Shown here in pieces: positions 43,059 to 53,698 of a stretch of 64,000 nt of DNA. Numbering within the stretch: the stretch's first letter is position 1; each line of letters opens with the position of its first letter. The notes under the pieces are model-generated. The model ran no database searches and was not told the DNA's origin. It saw only the letters and a program-made list of their open reading frames with translations. Location: positions 1 to 64,000 of IMG/VR virus record IMGVR_UViG_3300028197_001049, one strand, 5' to 3'. Position numbers and translations under genes: made by a program. Source of the stretch: a virus.

Positions 43059-43087
43059 ATTATACTACAATTTATTTAGTCTGTCAA
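43059..43087 (-). promoter_or_regulatory. Perfect-consensus sigma70 promoter
   Basis: On the minus strand TTGACA (43087-43082), a 17-base spacer and TATAAT (43064-43059): both hexamers and the spacing are ideal. It drives the 78-residue gene, whose start is 23 bases downstream of the -10. The spacer also holds ACTAAATA, one mismatch from a late promoter. Confidence 0.9.
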
Positions 43088-43104
43088 GAATACTTAGGGG
43101 CACA

Positions 43105-43926
43105 TCATTGATCTGCTGTCAATGTAGATGGGAATGATCTACCACTTCCCCAAATAATTCTAACAGCTCCACCCCCACCATCGCCACCGGTAGCATTAGA
43201 AATGTTATCAGAACAACCACCGCCGCCACCATGGACACCACCATTAGATCCATTTGTGTATGATGTTCCTGTTGTTCCACCAGAACCACCCGTTCCTCCA
43301 GAGAAACCACCCGTTCCGTTAGATCCTTCCCCATAAATTCCTACACCACCACCGCTACTAAATCCGCCGCCACCACCGCCACCAGATCCATTGCCATGGG
43401 ATCCTCCGTTAGTTGCTGAGCTACCACCATTTCCAGAATAACCACCAGCACCACCACCACCACCGTATCCACCGCCGCCGCCAGAAGCGTAAGATCCATC
43501 ACCACCATTACCACCACCATCTCCAGTATAAGTGCCGCCAGTAGAAGTAGTGCTAGTATCTCCAAAATCTCCACCACCACCTTTTACTGTTGATGTATTA
43601 ATAAAATAACTATCTGTCCCTGCTGTAGGACTAGTGCTATCGCTTCCGCCAACACCAACAACCACAGTATATGACTGACCAGGAGTTACCGAAATATTAT
43701 TTTTCCAACCAAGACCGCCGCCGCCTCCACCAGATCCATATTGACCTATCCCACCAGCTCCAGAATAAGGAGTAGAACCACCGCCTCCACCAACAGCAAC
43801 TACACTTACTGAATCCACGCCAGTAGGAGCAGTCCAAGAAAACGCTCCAGAACTTGTGTATTCTGCTTGACCTGTAACATCACCAGCGGATCCACCATAA
43901 CCAAGTAAAAGTTGCTGCATTATCAT
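43105..43926 (-). CDS. Glycine-rich adhesin-like protein
   Basis: 273 residues. The first 45 residues form a small beta domain (EYTSSGAFSWTAPTGVDSVSVVAVGGGGG). The rest is dominated by glycine runs separated by S, T, N, D and Y, ending in GGAVRIIWGSGRSFP, a C-terminal signature shared by glycine-rich phage receptor-binding proteins. Runs of glycine of this type pack as polyglycine-II sandwiches in T-even gp38 adhesins, which sit on fibre tips and bind host surface proteins. It directly follows a 663-residue fibre gene with a one-base overlap, the place expected for a fibre-tip adhesin. Start: first of two ATGs (43926 or 43920). Confidence 0.78.
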   Translation of the reverse strand: MIMQQLLLGYGGSAGDVTGQAEYTSSGAFSWTAPTGVDSVSVVAVGGGGGSTPYSGAGGIGQYGSGGGGGGLGWKNNISVTPGQSYTVVVGVGGSDSTSPTAGTDSYFINTSTVKGGGGDFGDTSTTSTGGTYTGDGGGNGGDGSYASGGGGGYGGGGGAGGYSGNGGSSATNGGSHGNGSGGGGGGGFSSGGGVGIYGEGSNGTGGFSGGTGGSGGTTGTSYTNGSNGGVHGGGGGCSDNISNATGGDGGGGAVRIIWGSGRSFPSTLTADQ

Positions 43927-45917
43927 TAGCTTAACCCCCCACCAGAAATAATAAATTCATTACTAGCACTACAAAGAATGGTACATAAACCTTTTGCGGC
44001 TAGCGTCCTGTTACCAGTATTTGAAGTACCTGCCTGATACATCGTAACTCCTCCTGCTGGCGCAATAGTTATATCACCTGCTGAGGCATTAAATACACTA
44101 CACATATCACCTGCTGTCAATGTACTTGCAGGAACAGTTACTGTTGTACCACTGGCAGTCATTCTGCTTAAATAACTTACATGTGCAGTTGTAAGACTAA
44201 TATTGACGCCAGCACCTGCATGAATTCCAAGTCTTCCCACGATGGTGCCATCGGCAAGAATTTTTGCTGCTGCGCCAGTACCGTCAATAGCAGTAGGACT
44301 TACATAGAAACCATTAGCTAGGAATAGATGAGCTGAGTTAGTACCACTATTGTTGACATTGCCGAGACGAACAAGTACGTCACTACCTACGTTATTTGAG
44401 TGATCTACTCTTACAGTGTTAGCAAACGTGGCAGTTCCGATAGAATTGAGGTTGCCGTTGCCTGCATCAATAGACAATTTTGCGTCAGTAACTATCTGTG
44501 AAGAGGTGCCTATCAGCAGTGAACCATATTTGCTGATAGCACTGTACAAACCAACTGGAGTGTCAGATCCTTTTACTGCAAAACCAATATTACTTTCCCA
44601 AACTCCAGTGGTATTACTATAAGCAATCGTCTTGTCTGTCGTAGCTTTCAATGTAATTCCGCCACCGTCAGCCAGAGCATCGGAGGGAACAGATGTTACA
44701 CCCAACTCAATATTTTTATCGTCTACCTGTAGATTTGTAGTACCGATTGTAGTGGTAGTACCTGTAATATCAAGATTACCAATAACATAAACATCCTTAT
44801 AAATTAGGATTTTTTCATCAGAATTTGTCGTGGTAAACTTAATATAATCGTTAGTTCCTTCTTTGATTGTTAATGCAGATGACTCATTATCTTTGATGAG
44901 AAAGTCAGTAGCAGAGTTAGTTACATCAATGTTAGTCTGAACTTTTAGAGTATTCTGAATCGTTGTAGTTCCAGAACCAGCAAGGGCACCAATTTTTACA
45001 TCACCTTGAGTAATAAACAAATCAACAGTGTTTTGGGACGAAAGAAGTTCTCCGCCATTAATTGCTAAGTCTCCAGAAAGAACTACATCATCACTTAAAA
45101 TGTTTAAATTAGTATTGACTCCAAGACTACCGGCCATGCCCATAGTAATGTCTTCAGCAGCACCAAGGAAATTTACATTAGTACTATTAGTATTAAATAA
45201 ATCTAAATTAGGTGAGAAACTTTTAATATTACTATTTCTAATAGTAAAACTACCTGCTGATTGCTGACCCATTATAATGGTGGTAGCATCACCAAATGCT
45301 TCTACAGTTGTTGCATAATCATCAAATAAATTAACTGATGATGTTGTTGACGGAACTCTAATATCACCAGAATCTACTTGAAGATGTCCAGTAAATGTTG
45401 AATTCTCATCAACTTGTAAAGTATCAATATTCGCAGTACCAGTAATATAAAGATCATTCCACTCTTTTCCAGTACTACCTAAGTTCCAACTTGCAGTAGT
45501 ATCTGGAATAATACTTGAGTTTATGTCCGCATTAAAGACAACATTATCAGTATCAAGATCACCAAATGTTAATGTGCCACCTGATCCATTACCTGCTCTA
45601 AATGTAATATCTCCATCTACTTCTAAGTTACCAGTAACAGCAAGACTGGTACTCAGACCAATTTTATTTGCATCTACCTTATAAAAACCTTGTCCAGAAT
45701 CCCAGAATAAACTTGGTGATGCTAGTGTACCATCATCCATCCCATGAGTCTGGTTAATTAAATCAACATCTCCATTGACAATTTCATTAATACCACTTAC
45801 AACCTCATTAGTTGGTGTCAGTAAAGTTGAAACATCTCCAATATCCACACCAATGAAGTTAATCATCTGGCGTTGTTGTTCAAATGTAAAACTGACTAGT
45901 ACTTCTCTAATTGCCAT
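43926..45917 (-). CDS. Tail fibre protein, 663 residues
   Basis: The N-terminal 60 residues (EQQRQMINFIGVDIGDVSTLLTP) form the attachment region. The rest is a long shaft of repeats such as SLAVTGNLEVDGDITFRAGN, ASWNLGSTGKEWNDLYITGTA, and NVDITGTTTTIGTTNLQVDDKNIELG, which are typical of trimeric beta-helical fibres of marine phages. The C-terminus (AAKGLCTILCSASNEFIISGGG) is a capping domain. The glycine-rich adhesin follows immediately, so the pair probably makes a fibre and its tip. The upstream 68-residue gene overlaps by 11 bases. Confidence 0.75.
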   Translation of the reverse strand: MAIREVLVSFTFEQQRQMINFIGVDIGDVSTLLTPTNEVVSGINEIVNGDVDLINQTHGMDDGTLASPSLFWDSGQGFYKVDANKIGLSTSLAVTGNLEVDGDITFRAGNGSGGTLTFGDLDTDNVVFNADINSSIIPDTTASWNLGSTGKEWNDLYITGTANIDTLQVDENSTFTGHLQVDSGDIRVPSTTSSVNLFDDYATTVEAFGDATTIIMGQQSAGSFTIRNSNIKSFSPNLDLFNTNSTNVNFLGAAEDITMGMAGSLGVNTNLNILSDDVVLSGDLAINGGELLSSQNTVDLFITQGDVKIGALAGSGTTTIQNTLKVQTNIDVTNSATDFLIKDNESSALTIKEGTNDYIKFTTTNSDEKILIYKDVYVIGNLDITGTTTTIGTTNLQVDDKNIELGVTSVPSDALADGGGITLKATTDKTIAYSNTTGVWESNIGFAVKGSDTPVGLYSAISKYGSLLIGTSSQIVTDAKLSIDAGNGNLNSIGTATFANTVRVDHSNNVGSDVLVRLGNVNNSGTNSAHLFLANGFYVSPTAIDGTGAAAKILADGTIVGRLGIHAGAGVNISLTTAHVSYLSRMTASGTTVTVPASTLTAGDMCSVFNASAGDITIAPAGGVTMYQAGTSNTGNRTLAAKGLCTILCSASNEFIISGGGLS

Positions 45918-46113
45918 TGGTAAGTTTCTTTAGTAACTGCTTGATTTCATCAAGTTCTTGCTTCAAAGTATTTATCTCTGAAACCATCCCTTCTCTATTT
46001 GCTTTTGCCTCAATATAATTTTCATAATCAGTACTATTAAAATTGATCACAGCACCAGTTTTAGAATCCCGATATAAATTGCTATGACCATCTACTTTAA
46101 TTTTATCTATCAT
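45907..46113 (-). CDS. Small coiled-coil fibre-associated protein
   Basis: 68 residues. The N-terminal half DGHSNLYRDSKTGAVINFNSTDYENYI is a conserved short motif found next to fibre genes in cyanophages; the C-terminal half is a leucine-zipper-like coiled coil (EINTLKQELDEIKQLLKKL). It overlaps the 2514-residue gene by four bases and the fibre gene by 11, so all three are translated together. It is probably a trimerisation or attachment factor of the fibre; inferred. Confidence 0.65.
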   Translation of the reverse strand: MIDKIKVDGHSNLYRDSKTGAVINFNSTDYENYIEAKANREGMVSEINTLKQELDEIKQLLKKLTNGN

Positions 46114-49100
46114 GAACTAGCAATAACACGAAGATCTTCAATTCTTGGAGCAAGTGCAGGATTATCACCGATAAAAATAATTTTAATAGCGAATGATGAG
46201 AATGGTTTCATATTATTTGAACTATATGCATATTCTAAATAAGATTCTAGATCTTCAACTGAAGGTGATAAAGATTTAAAGTTATTTGGAATAACTTCAG
46301 TATTTTTATCTGAAAGACCAGTTCCATTAAAGTACTCCCACACTAAATCATTGAAGTTTTCATTGCTTCCATCAGGGCGAATTTTATACATTACTTTGAC
46401 GTTATCATTACTGAATACATTAGCAGTAATCTTACAGTCAATAGATGTAGCTGGATTATCTAAAGTAACTTCTTTAGTTAAATATTTAGATGCAGAAGAT
46501 CCATTAAATCTATCTTCTTCAACAAATAAGAATCCTTTAGAATCAGTTACTCCAGTGATTGCTCTAGATGCTTGAGGAGATTGTCCCGCTCCGCTGTCAT
46601 CAATAAGGTCACCAACCACAAAAAGATTAGGTGTAGTCAGTTTTACTTTGAGTGATCCTGTTCCAGAATCCCATCCAATAACAATTCCTGATTTAATGGT
46701 TTGAGAGTCTAACTGAGCAGATACTGCTGATTGGGCAATTGGATTTGATGGTATAAACTCACCAATAACATCAATGACAGTTAATGTGTTGTCGCTAAGA
46801 TTGACATTAACAATTTGACCAGATGCACCATTTGACGCCTGTGTCAATCTAGTTGCAGTATCAACTGTATTAGTAAAGTTTCCACCAGTTGCTTGACTAA
46901 ATGTCATGACAGATGTTCCTACAATATCTGGAGTGATTGTAGAAACTGAGAAATTTGAACTAGAAGAAACGGTTAAAGTTTGAGAGATTGTACCAAATCT
47001 ATCCTCATTTCCTGTTGGTTTATCAATTCTACTAGAGACAGTGATCAAATTAGATCTTTCAACGTCAAAAACTGGCGATACATTATCTCTATTTGTAGAT
47101 AGAGATACAGTATAGAGAATTGATTTATTACCATTAAGTTTTGACGAACCTGCTCTTAAAGATTCATTGATTGGTGATGCAATAACTCTACTATCTTCAT
47201 AATAATAGTTGTCATTTGCTGTAATTGAATTTACTGTTCCGAGAGAATACTCATTAGTTGTAGCAGAATCTACTGCTTTGCCATAAGCAGTTCTAATTGT
47301 TTGAGAGACACTTGATGATGGGAATGTCAGAGTTGAGACTTGTGGAGATACAACTTGGAATAATTTATTTGTCGTGGATCTAATTGCAGTACCACCACCA
47401 GAACCACTACCAGTCATAGCAACATTAGCAGCATTCCAAAGAGTACTGTCAATCTGAATACAATATTCATCAAGTCCTACATTCTGAACATTATGGAGAC
47501 CATTAATCAAAGTAACTGGAATACCGTAAATGGCATTTTGAGCACCTGATCCAATAACGTTATCCAAGATAACTAAATCTCCTTCTGTCATGCCATGGTT
47601 AGGATGAGAGATACGAAGAACTTTTTGATTAGCACCAAATTTTTGAGAAGTTCCCTCAATATTATCAACAAAAATTGGATTGTCTGGTAAGTCTACAGAA
47701 CCTAGATCTTCATTGACTAATTCAATATTTGCAGTAGATGTAGTATTGAATACACATCTGTTTGCACTAAATTTAAGATCTTGTAAATCATCCTCAGACC
47801 AAGATCCAGAATTTTGAGATTTGAACAGAGACCCTACATTTGGAGATGATGACGCAACTGCCACACTATTGAGAATACTTTCCCCAACTACCGAAGTATA
47901 TAATTCATAATCTTGAGAAGATGATGTTACTACAATTGCATATGTTGAATCATTTTGAAGATATACTGGACCATCAAACAAGAACTTAGAAGCAGAAGTT
48001 GCATCACTAGAGATTGAAATGCCCATACGAACTGCTGGATCAGTGATTCTCAAGATAGCAGTTGCAGTTGCGAGGCTATCACCACCAGAAATAGAAACAG
48101 TTGGGGCAGTATAGTAATTTTTACCTTTATTAGTAACATCTACTTTATAAATTCTACCGTCATAAATTTTTGCTGAGGCAGTTGCAGAAGTACCAAAAGT
48201 TCCACCGACATCACCAATAATAGTTATTGATGTTGTTCCTGTAGTATACGCAGATCCAAAAGTATCAACTTGAATATCTTCAATAATACCAGAATCTTCG
48301 TCAATATTAAATACTGTTGCAGTAATAGATGGGGATCTATTTACATTAAACTCCTCTCCTGCAATAAAGTTAATTCCATTATGATTTGAAAGAATTAAAT
48401 TATATCTTGTTGATGCAGAAGTTAAGATAAGATTACCCTTAATAGTTCCTGATGCACCAGATGTCTTACCAGTAATTGTTTCTCCTTGAAGAAGAGTAAG
48501 ACCAGTAGGGACATCATTTGTCATCTTAATTCTGAGAGTAGTATCTGCAGACAATGTAGTTTCACTGAAAGGAAGAACATTTCTTGTAGGAATTCCTCCG
48601 TTTGTTTCTGTCAGATACATTGAAACAGGTCTAAGCGTATCTTCCCCAGTTGGAGTTGCTTTATTTGAGAAGAACAAATCAATACTAGAAATAAATATGC
48701 CATCTTCAAATCCAGACACTGTAAATGTTTGTGCCATAGGATCTAAAAGTCCAGACTGATTAGATCCAGATAATGAACTATTTACATACTGGACACTATC
48801 AGAATTTGAAGGTGACCTTCTGTAGATGTAGGGAACTCTTGTGGAAGAAATTGTGGGACTTGTAGTCTCTGGAATACCCGATACTGTATAAGGAGATTCT
48901 GCAAAAGTAATGACATTTTCTGAATTTCCACTATTTGTGCTGCTGGATGTTAATCTAAACGATTTACTACCAACAACAAAAGATTTCTTAACACTAGACG
49001 TATCGTAGAATGTTGAAATATTAGTGGAAAAATCAAGAGTTTTCTTATTTTTTAATGGAGCAAATCCATTAGGAATTAAGAAAATACCACTAATATTTCC

Positions 49101-52100
49101 ATTATCATCAGTGACCATAGGCTCACCAAATCCTTTTTCTGAGTATCCACCCACACCCGTGAACGGTGTGACGATATTTGTAACATCATCAGCGTTTATC
49201 CAACTAGTTACATCAATTCCATCAAAGAATGCATACAGTTTGGTATTTGGTTCCAGACCTTTGGCAACAAATTGAACCATTCTTGATCTGATATATGAAT
49301 TATATGGTGTAGATACACTTCTACTTCCTTTGGTTATAGAAGCAGTACCATACGGAGACAATCTATTCTGCGTTCCATTTCTAGTTCTAGATCTAGTTTT
49401 TCCAGAAATAACAAGATTAGAAATATCTGCAAATTGACTGTTTATAGAATTAGTAGAATTGGTAAGACTATAGATTGGAGTTCCAGTCCAATTCATTTGC
49501 CACTCATTCCAAACACTACCCCAACAGTTAGTACCATTTTTTATATTATCTAAAATTGAATTCTCATTAAGAATCAATTCTGGATCAGTAAATGTATCTT
49601 TCCACTCATCAAGATTTGGTGTGAGTATACAAATACCACTGTACTTGGATGATTTATTTGGATTGATAGTAGCTGTAGTTGTCGCAGATGTATTTTGGAT
49701 TACTACTTTTTCAGTATATGGAAGAGTAATAAATCCTGTGCGGTTTACATATCCATCAGCAAGTCTCTGTGAATCATTTACATTTTTCTCAATCAATTTA
49801 GTTTGCGATGATGCAAAACTTGGTCTTAAAACACCAGTTTGCATATCAACCGAACATCTATAGTCGCTTGATGAACTATTACCAATACCATGACCTTCAA
49901 AATTATCTACAAGGATACCATTTTTAAATCTATCATTTCCAAACTCATCTTTAATTTGAGCATTAAATGTATCTTGCTCAAGCAAGCTAAGTACAGTATA
50001 ATATTCAAGTTTTTCAACACGTTTTTCAAGTTTTCCGATATCTCGCATTGTGTAGCGACGATTATCAAAACTCTTAGTTGTGACATCAGTAATATTATAT
50101 GTGTAAGCAGGAACATTTATATGATACAAAAGGATTGCATCAGAAATTTCTGCAGGAGTTTGTGGATTAAGCGAAGGAGTTCCCTTTGATACCACAAAAT
50201 TACCATTCTTGGAAATATATACGCTATCAATTCTATTGAGATAGAATTCATACCCAGACTCAAATGCAGTTCCTGATAATGCTATAGTTGATGCAGAAGA
50301 ACCAGTACCAGTAAACTTCAATGCATTTGTAGTAAGTTTATCGCTGTATCCAGGAAGAACTGTTGCAGTATCAGTACCATCATAGTCAGATACTCTAGGT
50401 CTGAAATCAACTGCATCTCTTAATGAGATCTTGCCAAAAGATGAAGAATCATAATCAGGAATATTTTTGTACTCAATGTTAGTGTATGAGTCAACAGTAA
50501 AATAATCACCTGTGTTAACTCCACCAACATGCTTAAAGTAATCAAATACAACTAACAATTTATTTGTAGGGAAGATTGCACCAGGCTTTAAGATAATTCT
50601 TGCAAGATCATAATGTGTATCCCTTTGCCCGCCGTCAAAGATAAACCGATCAGTAATATCAACATCAAGTTTGGTAGCAGCTGCCGCAGTTGCTGACATA
50701 TGGATAGATCTTAATTTAAGTCCATCGGCAAATCCAACAGGAATAACTGGATCGTTAAATCCAGTATTTACATTATATTCATTGTTTTCTACAAGAATTT
50801 TAGTTTTAGGGGCGGTATCAACTTTTCTTACTGGAGCAATAACTTTAAATGCAATATTCGCAAAAGATACCCCAAGATCAATATTCAGTGTTTTATTTGA
50901 TCCTGACAAAGTAGTGACACCAGTTAAATCAATCAATTGACCATTCTGGGGATTACTCATTACATAATTTGATGATGTAAATCCTAAGAACTGTTCATTA
51001 GTGCCTACAGTAACACTCACTGCACCTGCACCATCCAAATTACCAATAAATTCTGCCTGGACAGTATAATTGATGTTAGTGTTATTAGAATCTAATACTA
51101 ATGTTTTTATATGCTTATTTGGAAGAGGATAAATTAATGAATTCTTTTCTCCACCAGAAAGTTTTGATCTAACTCTAATAACTTTTTTAGCACTAAATGA
51201 TGAAAGTATTGAACCGAATACATAAATTCTAGAGGTATCCTGAGTTCCATCTAGACAAGCAAATCTTACGATATACTTTCTAGAAACTCCAGTATTATCA
51301 ACAATTCTAATAACATCACCAGATACGAGGTCTAAATCTGGTCTTGATCCTAAATTATCTGCGGTTATAAAATAATTTCCTTCAGTTGCACTAAAGGTTG
51401 ATCCTCCATCAATATAATAAGTTGATTCAGCTGATGCAATATCACCTGCAAAATCATTACCTGTAGTAGCGTTAAAGAAACTCTTGACAAAGGATGAATC
51501 ATAATTGATTGCATTGTCAATGTTCGTAATAGCAACTACTGCACAAGAATATCCATTATTTGCAACAATCTCAACTGTTGGTGGAGTAGAAAATGTACCA
51601 ATAGCTGCCCTAGCATCGGATGTAATTGTAATTGATCTGATTTCAGTACTAACTACATTGATATTACTAGCACCAATTTCAGTTAATCTATTGACGCCAT
51701 TGATGTTAATAGCTGTTACATCAGCATTATTTGTATATGCAGTTCCAAATGCAACAACCTTTAACTCTTGAAGTGTTCCTTCTTCTTCGGAGAAATTGAA
51801 AGGTGTAACATTTCCATCTTGTTCTGATTGAAGAGTTTCTCCAGGAACAAATTCTCCAGTAACTCTAGAAAGAACCAGTTCATTTGTTTGTGTTAACAGT
51901 TGCTCAACGATTCCTCTAGCACGACTTGACTGACCATCAATAAATTTACCAATAGTAAAGTTAAGAGGATTTTTACATCTAATTTTTGTAAAATACTCTA
52001 CACCAAATAATCCTAACTTAAATAATGCCGACTTGTCATATACATTATTTGATGACGAACCAGAAACAAAATTAACTGATCTTGTCTTACCAATACCTAT

Positions 52101-53654
52101 AAGGGGGGTTGAAATTTGTTCGGTTGTCTTAAGAGTACCATTGACAGCACCCATAACGATTGATTCGCCAATTTCATGGACTACGGTGCCTACTTTAGTA
52201 ATAAGTGCTACTGCTTCATTCTGACTAGCATTCAAAGCATAAGATCTCACCTCTCCCGTAATACTACCATTAGTATAGTTTGCAGGAAGTGATGGTGTAG
52301 CAGTTGAACTCAAATTTTCAATTGTAACGATAAAATAATTCTCTCCATCAGGAGCAGTACCATCTAAGTTAGCTGTAGTATCACCAAATTGAACATCAGT
52401 AAATTTATCAAAAAACTTAAGTTCCTGGAAAGAATTTGTACTCAACAACCCCATACCAGTAAGTGACTGCGACTTACTTTCTACATCAGGGAATGAAAGT
52501 AGATTCTTTACAGTATAACTAGAAGACTCTGATGGTGTGATTGAATTATTTTCCTGTTTCTCAGTATCTCTTGCTTTATCTACCGTAATGTATCTAACAC
52601 CTGTTGTCTCAATTTCATATCCTTTAACATATGCTTTTCCTGGTTCTAATACCAATAAAAATTTGGACTCCGAACCATTAGGATACACACCATTATTATC
52701 AGAGGTAGATAAACTTTCTTTAATTCCAATAAGGAATTCTTTGACAACATAATCTCCAGATTCGTCAAACGTTCTTCTAGCAAGAACGTCTTCAAGAAGA
52801 GCATTTGTATTTGCAATACCTACAGACTCAGTTGCCTCTCCAGAAGTTACCTCAAGTAATTGAACAAAATCTTTTTGATCTGGAAAATCAATAGGTCTCT
52901 GGACTAATGATAGAGACATCTTAAGTCTATGTGCTCCAGGAGCAGCAAAATTAGAATACCCCTGTGCATTGTCAAGTAAAGAAAAATCTTCTTCAGATGT
53001 AGTTAATTGCTCAGATACAATAAATCCAACTTTTAAAGTAGGACTATTGTTATATTTTTCAAGAATAATAGTTTCGTTTTTATTCTTAACTAGACTACCA
53101 TTAATAAAGTAAATTCCTTGTCTTACTGAAGCAGCACAACCATATCCTAATGCATTACTAGAAGTAGGCTTCACATTACCACTGATACCTACAATAGCTG
53201 TAGGTGATCCTGGAGTATTTGCTGTAATTGTTTCACCTTCATTAAACTTTTCATCAATAGTACTCGTCCCGCCATTTTCATATTTGACGAATAAAGTGGC
53301 AGAATCACTGGTGGTAGCAGAAGTAGCATTTACAACAGTTCCGATAACACCAGAAGTATTGCCTGTCATTTTTTTACCGATGTAATCGGTAATCTGTAAG
53401 TTATTAGTAAAAGAACTAATTTTTACATAACTATATTGCTTATCTACAATAAGTTCCCCAGGTACAACAACAGATCCCTGTTTGAAATTTGCTTTCGCAA
53501 GACTCTCAACTTGATTTTGTAAAATTGATTGCAGCGTAGTTAGTTCTCTAGACTGAATTGAAAATCCAGGTCTAAAGAGAACTTTATAGAAGTTGCTATT
53601 CGGATCAAAATCATCAAAGTATGGAGCTTTGTTTAGATTAGTACTCTGGGGCAT
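46110..53654 (-). CDS. Giant structural protein with DUF4815-type N-terminus, 2514 residues
   Basis: The N-terminus NLNKAPYFDDFDPNSNFYKVLFRPGFSIQSRELTTLQSILQNQ matches DUF4815, a domain of cyanophage baseplate or fibre proteins. The body holds repeated short units: G-x-x-x-TG-x-TSG-x-x-G-x-I/V (for instance near 53,370, 48,440 and 46,830) and V-x-x-x-G-x-x-Y-x-x-x-P-x-V (near 48,110 and 48,240). The C-terminal domain (NDNVKVMYKIRPDGSNENFNDLVWEYFNGTG, then PSVEDLESYLEYAYSS, FSSFAIKIIFIGDNPALAPRIEDLRVIA) is conserved among these proteins. Likely a peripheral baseplate or side-fibre network component. Only a weak late-promoter variant precedes it. Confidence 0.78.
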   Translation of the reverse strand: MPQSTNLNKAPYFDDFDPNSNFYKVLFRPGFSIQSRELTTLQSILQNQVESLAKANFKQGSVVVPGELIVDKQYSYVKISSFTNNLQITDYIGKKMTGNTSGVIGTVVNATSATTSDSATLFVKYENGGTSTIDEKFNEGETITANTPGSPTAIVGISGNVKPTSSNALGYGCAASVRQGIYFINGSLVKNKNETIILEKYNNSPTLKVGFIVSEQLTTSEEDFSLLDNAQGYSNFAAPGAHRLKMSLSLVQRPIDFPDQKDFVQLLEVTSGEATESVGIANTNALLEDVLARRTFDESGDYVVKEFLIGIKESLSTSDNNGVYPNGSESKFLLVLEPGKAYVKGYEIETTGVRYITVDKARDTEKQENNSITPSESSSYTVKNLLSFPDVESKSQSLTGMGLLSTNSFQELKFFDKFTDVQFGDTTANLDGTAPDGENYFIVTIENLSSTATPSLPANYTNGSITGEVRSYALNASQNEAVALITKVGTVVHEIGESIVMGAVNGTLKTTEQISTPLIGIGKTRSVNFVSGSSSNNVYDKSALFKLGLFGVEYFTKIRCKNPLNFTIGKFIDGQSSRARGIVEQLLTQTNELVLSRVTGEFVPGETLQSEQDGNVTPFNFSEEEGTLQELKVVAFGTAYTNNADVTAININGVNRLTEIGASNINVVSTEIRSITITSDARAAIGTFSTPPTVEIVANNGYSCAVVAITNIDNAINYDSSFVKSFFNATTGNDFAGDIASAESTYYIDGGSTFSATEGNYFITADNLGSRPDLDLVSGDVIRIVDNTGVSRKYIVRFACLDGTQDTSRIYVFGSILSSFSAKKVIRVRSKLSGGEKNSLIYPLPNKHIKTLVLDSNNTNINYTVQAEFIGNLDGAGAVSVTVGTNEQFLGFTSSNYVMSNPQNGQLIDLTGVTTLSGSNKTLNIDLGVSFANIAFKVIAPVRKVDTAPKTKILVENNEYNVNTGFNDPVIPVGFADGLKLRSIHMSATAAAATKLDVDITDRFIFDGGQRDTHYDLARIILKPGAIFPTNKLLVVFDYFKHVGGVNTGDYFTVDSYTNIEYKNIPDYDSSSFGKISLRDAVDFRPRVSDYDGTDTATVLPGYSDKLTTNALKFTGTGSSASTIALSGTAFESGYEFYLNRIDSVYISKNGNFVVSKGTPSLNPQTPAEISDAILLYHINVPAYTYNITDVTTKSFDNRRYTMRDIGKLEKRVEKLEYYTVLSLLEQDTFNAQIKDEFGNDRFKNGILVDNFEGHGIGNSSSSDYRCSVDMQTGVLRPSFASSQTKLIEKNVNDSQRLADGYVNRTGFITLPYTEKVVIQNTSATTTATINPNKSSKYSGICILTPNLDEWKDTFTDPELILNENSILDNIKNGTNCWGSVWNEWQMNWTGTPIYSLTNSTNSINSQFADISNLVISGKTRSRTRNGTQNRLSPYGTASITKGSRSVSTPYNSYIRSRMVQFVAKGLEPNTKLYAFFDGIDVTSWINADDVTNIVTPFTGVGGYSEKGFGEPMVTDDNGNISGIFLIPNGFAPLKNKKTLDFSTNISTFYDTSSVKKSFVVGSKSFRLTSSSTNSGNSENVITFAESPYTVSGIPETTSPTISSTRVPYIYRRSPSNSDSVQYVNSSLSGSNQSGLLDPMAQTFTVSGFEDGIFISSIDLFFSNKATPTGEDTLRPVSMYLTETNGGIPTRNVLPFSETTLSADTTLRIKMTNDVPTGLTLLQGETITGKTSGASGTIKGNLILTSASTRYNLILSNHNGINFIAGEEFNVNRSPSITATVFNIDEDSGIIEDIQVDTFGSAYTTGTTSITIIGDVGGTFGTSATASAKIYDGRIYKVDVTNKGKNYYTAPTVSISGGDSLATATAILRITDPAVRMGISISSDATSASKFLFDGPVYLQNDSTYAIVVTSSSQDYELYTSVVGESILNSVAVASSSPNVGSLFKSQNSGSWSEDDLQDLKFSANRCVFNTTSTANIELVNEDLGSVDLPDNPIFVDNIEGTSQKFGANQKVLRISHPNHGMTEGDLVILDNVIGSGAQNAIYGIPVTLINGLHNVQNVGLDEYCIQIDSTLWNAANVAMTGSGSGGGTAIRSTTNKLFQVVSPQVSTLTFPSSSVSQTIRTAYGKAVDSATTNEYSLGTVNSITANDNYYYEDSRVIASPINESLRAGSSKLNGNKSILYTVSLSTNRDNVSPVFDVERSNLITVSSRIDKPTGNEDRFGTISQTLTVSSSSNFSVSTITPDIVGTSVMTFSQATGGNFTNTVDTATRLTQASNGASGQIVNVNLSDNTLTVIDVIGEFIPSNPIAQSAVSAQLDSQTIKSGIVIGWDSGTGSLKVKLTTPNLFVVGDLIDDSGAGQSPQASRAITGVTDSKGFLFVEEDRFNGSSASKYLTKEVTLDNPATSIDCKITANVFSNDNVKVMYKIRPDGSNENFNDLVWEYFNGTGLSDKNTEVIPNNFKSLSPSVEDLESYLEYAYSSNNMKPFSSFAIKIIFIGDNPALAPRIEDLRVIASS

Positions 53655-53690
53655 ATTACTAGGCTAGAATGTTGTTTTGATCTTGTATGA

Positions 53691-53698
53691 TATATATC
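53691..53698 (-). promoter_or_regulatory. Possible variant late promoter (GATATATA)
   Basis: One mismatch from GATAAATA on the minus strand, 36 bases before the 2514-residue gene. The same octamer lies upstream of the 2087-residue gene. Confidence 0.35.

Noticed and set aside
43075-43082. ACTAAATA as a late promoter in the spacer of the sigma70 promoter
   Set aside because: One mismatch from consensus and fully explained by the AT-rich spacer; kept only as a remark.
43119-43580. Out-of-frame minus-strand frames in the glycine-rich gene
   Set aside because: GGT/GGA codon runs read as valine- or tryptophan-rich sequence in other frames; pure composition effect.
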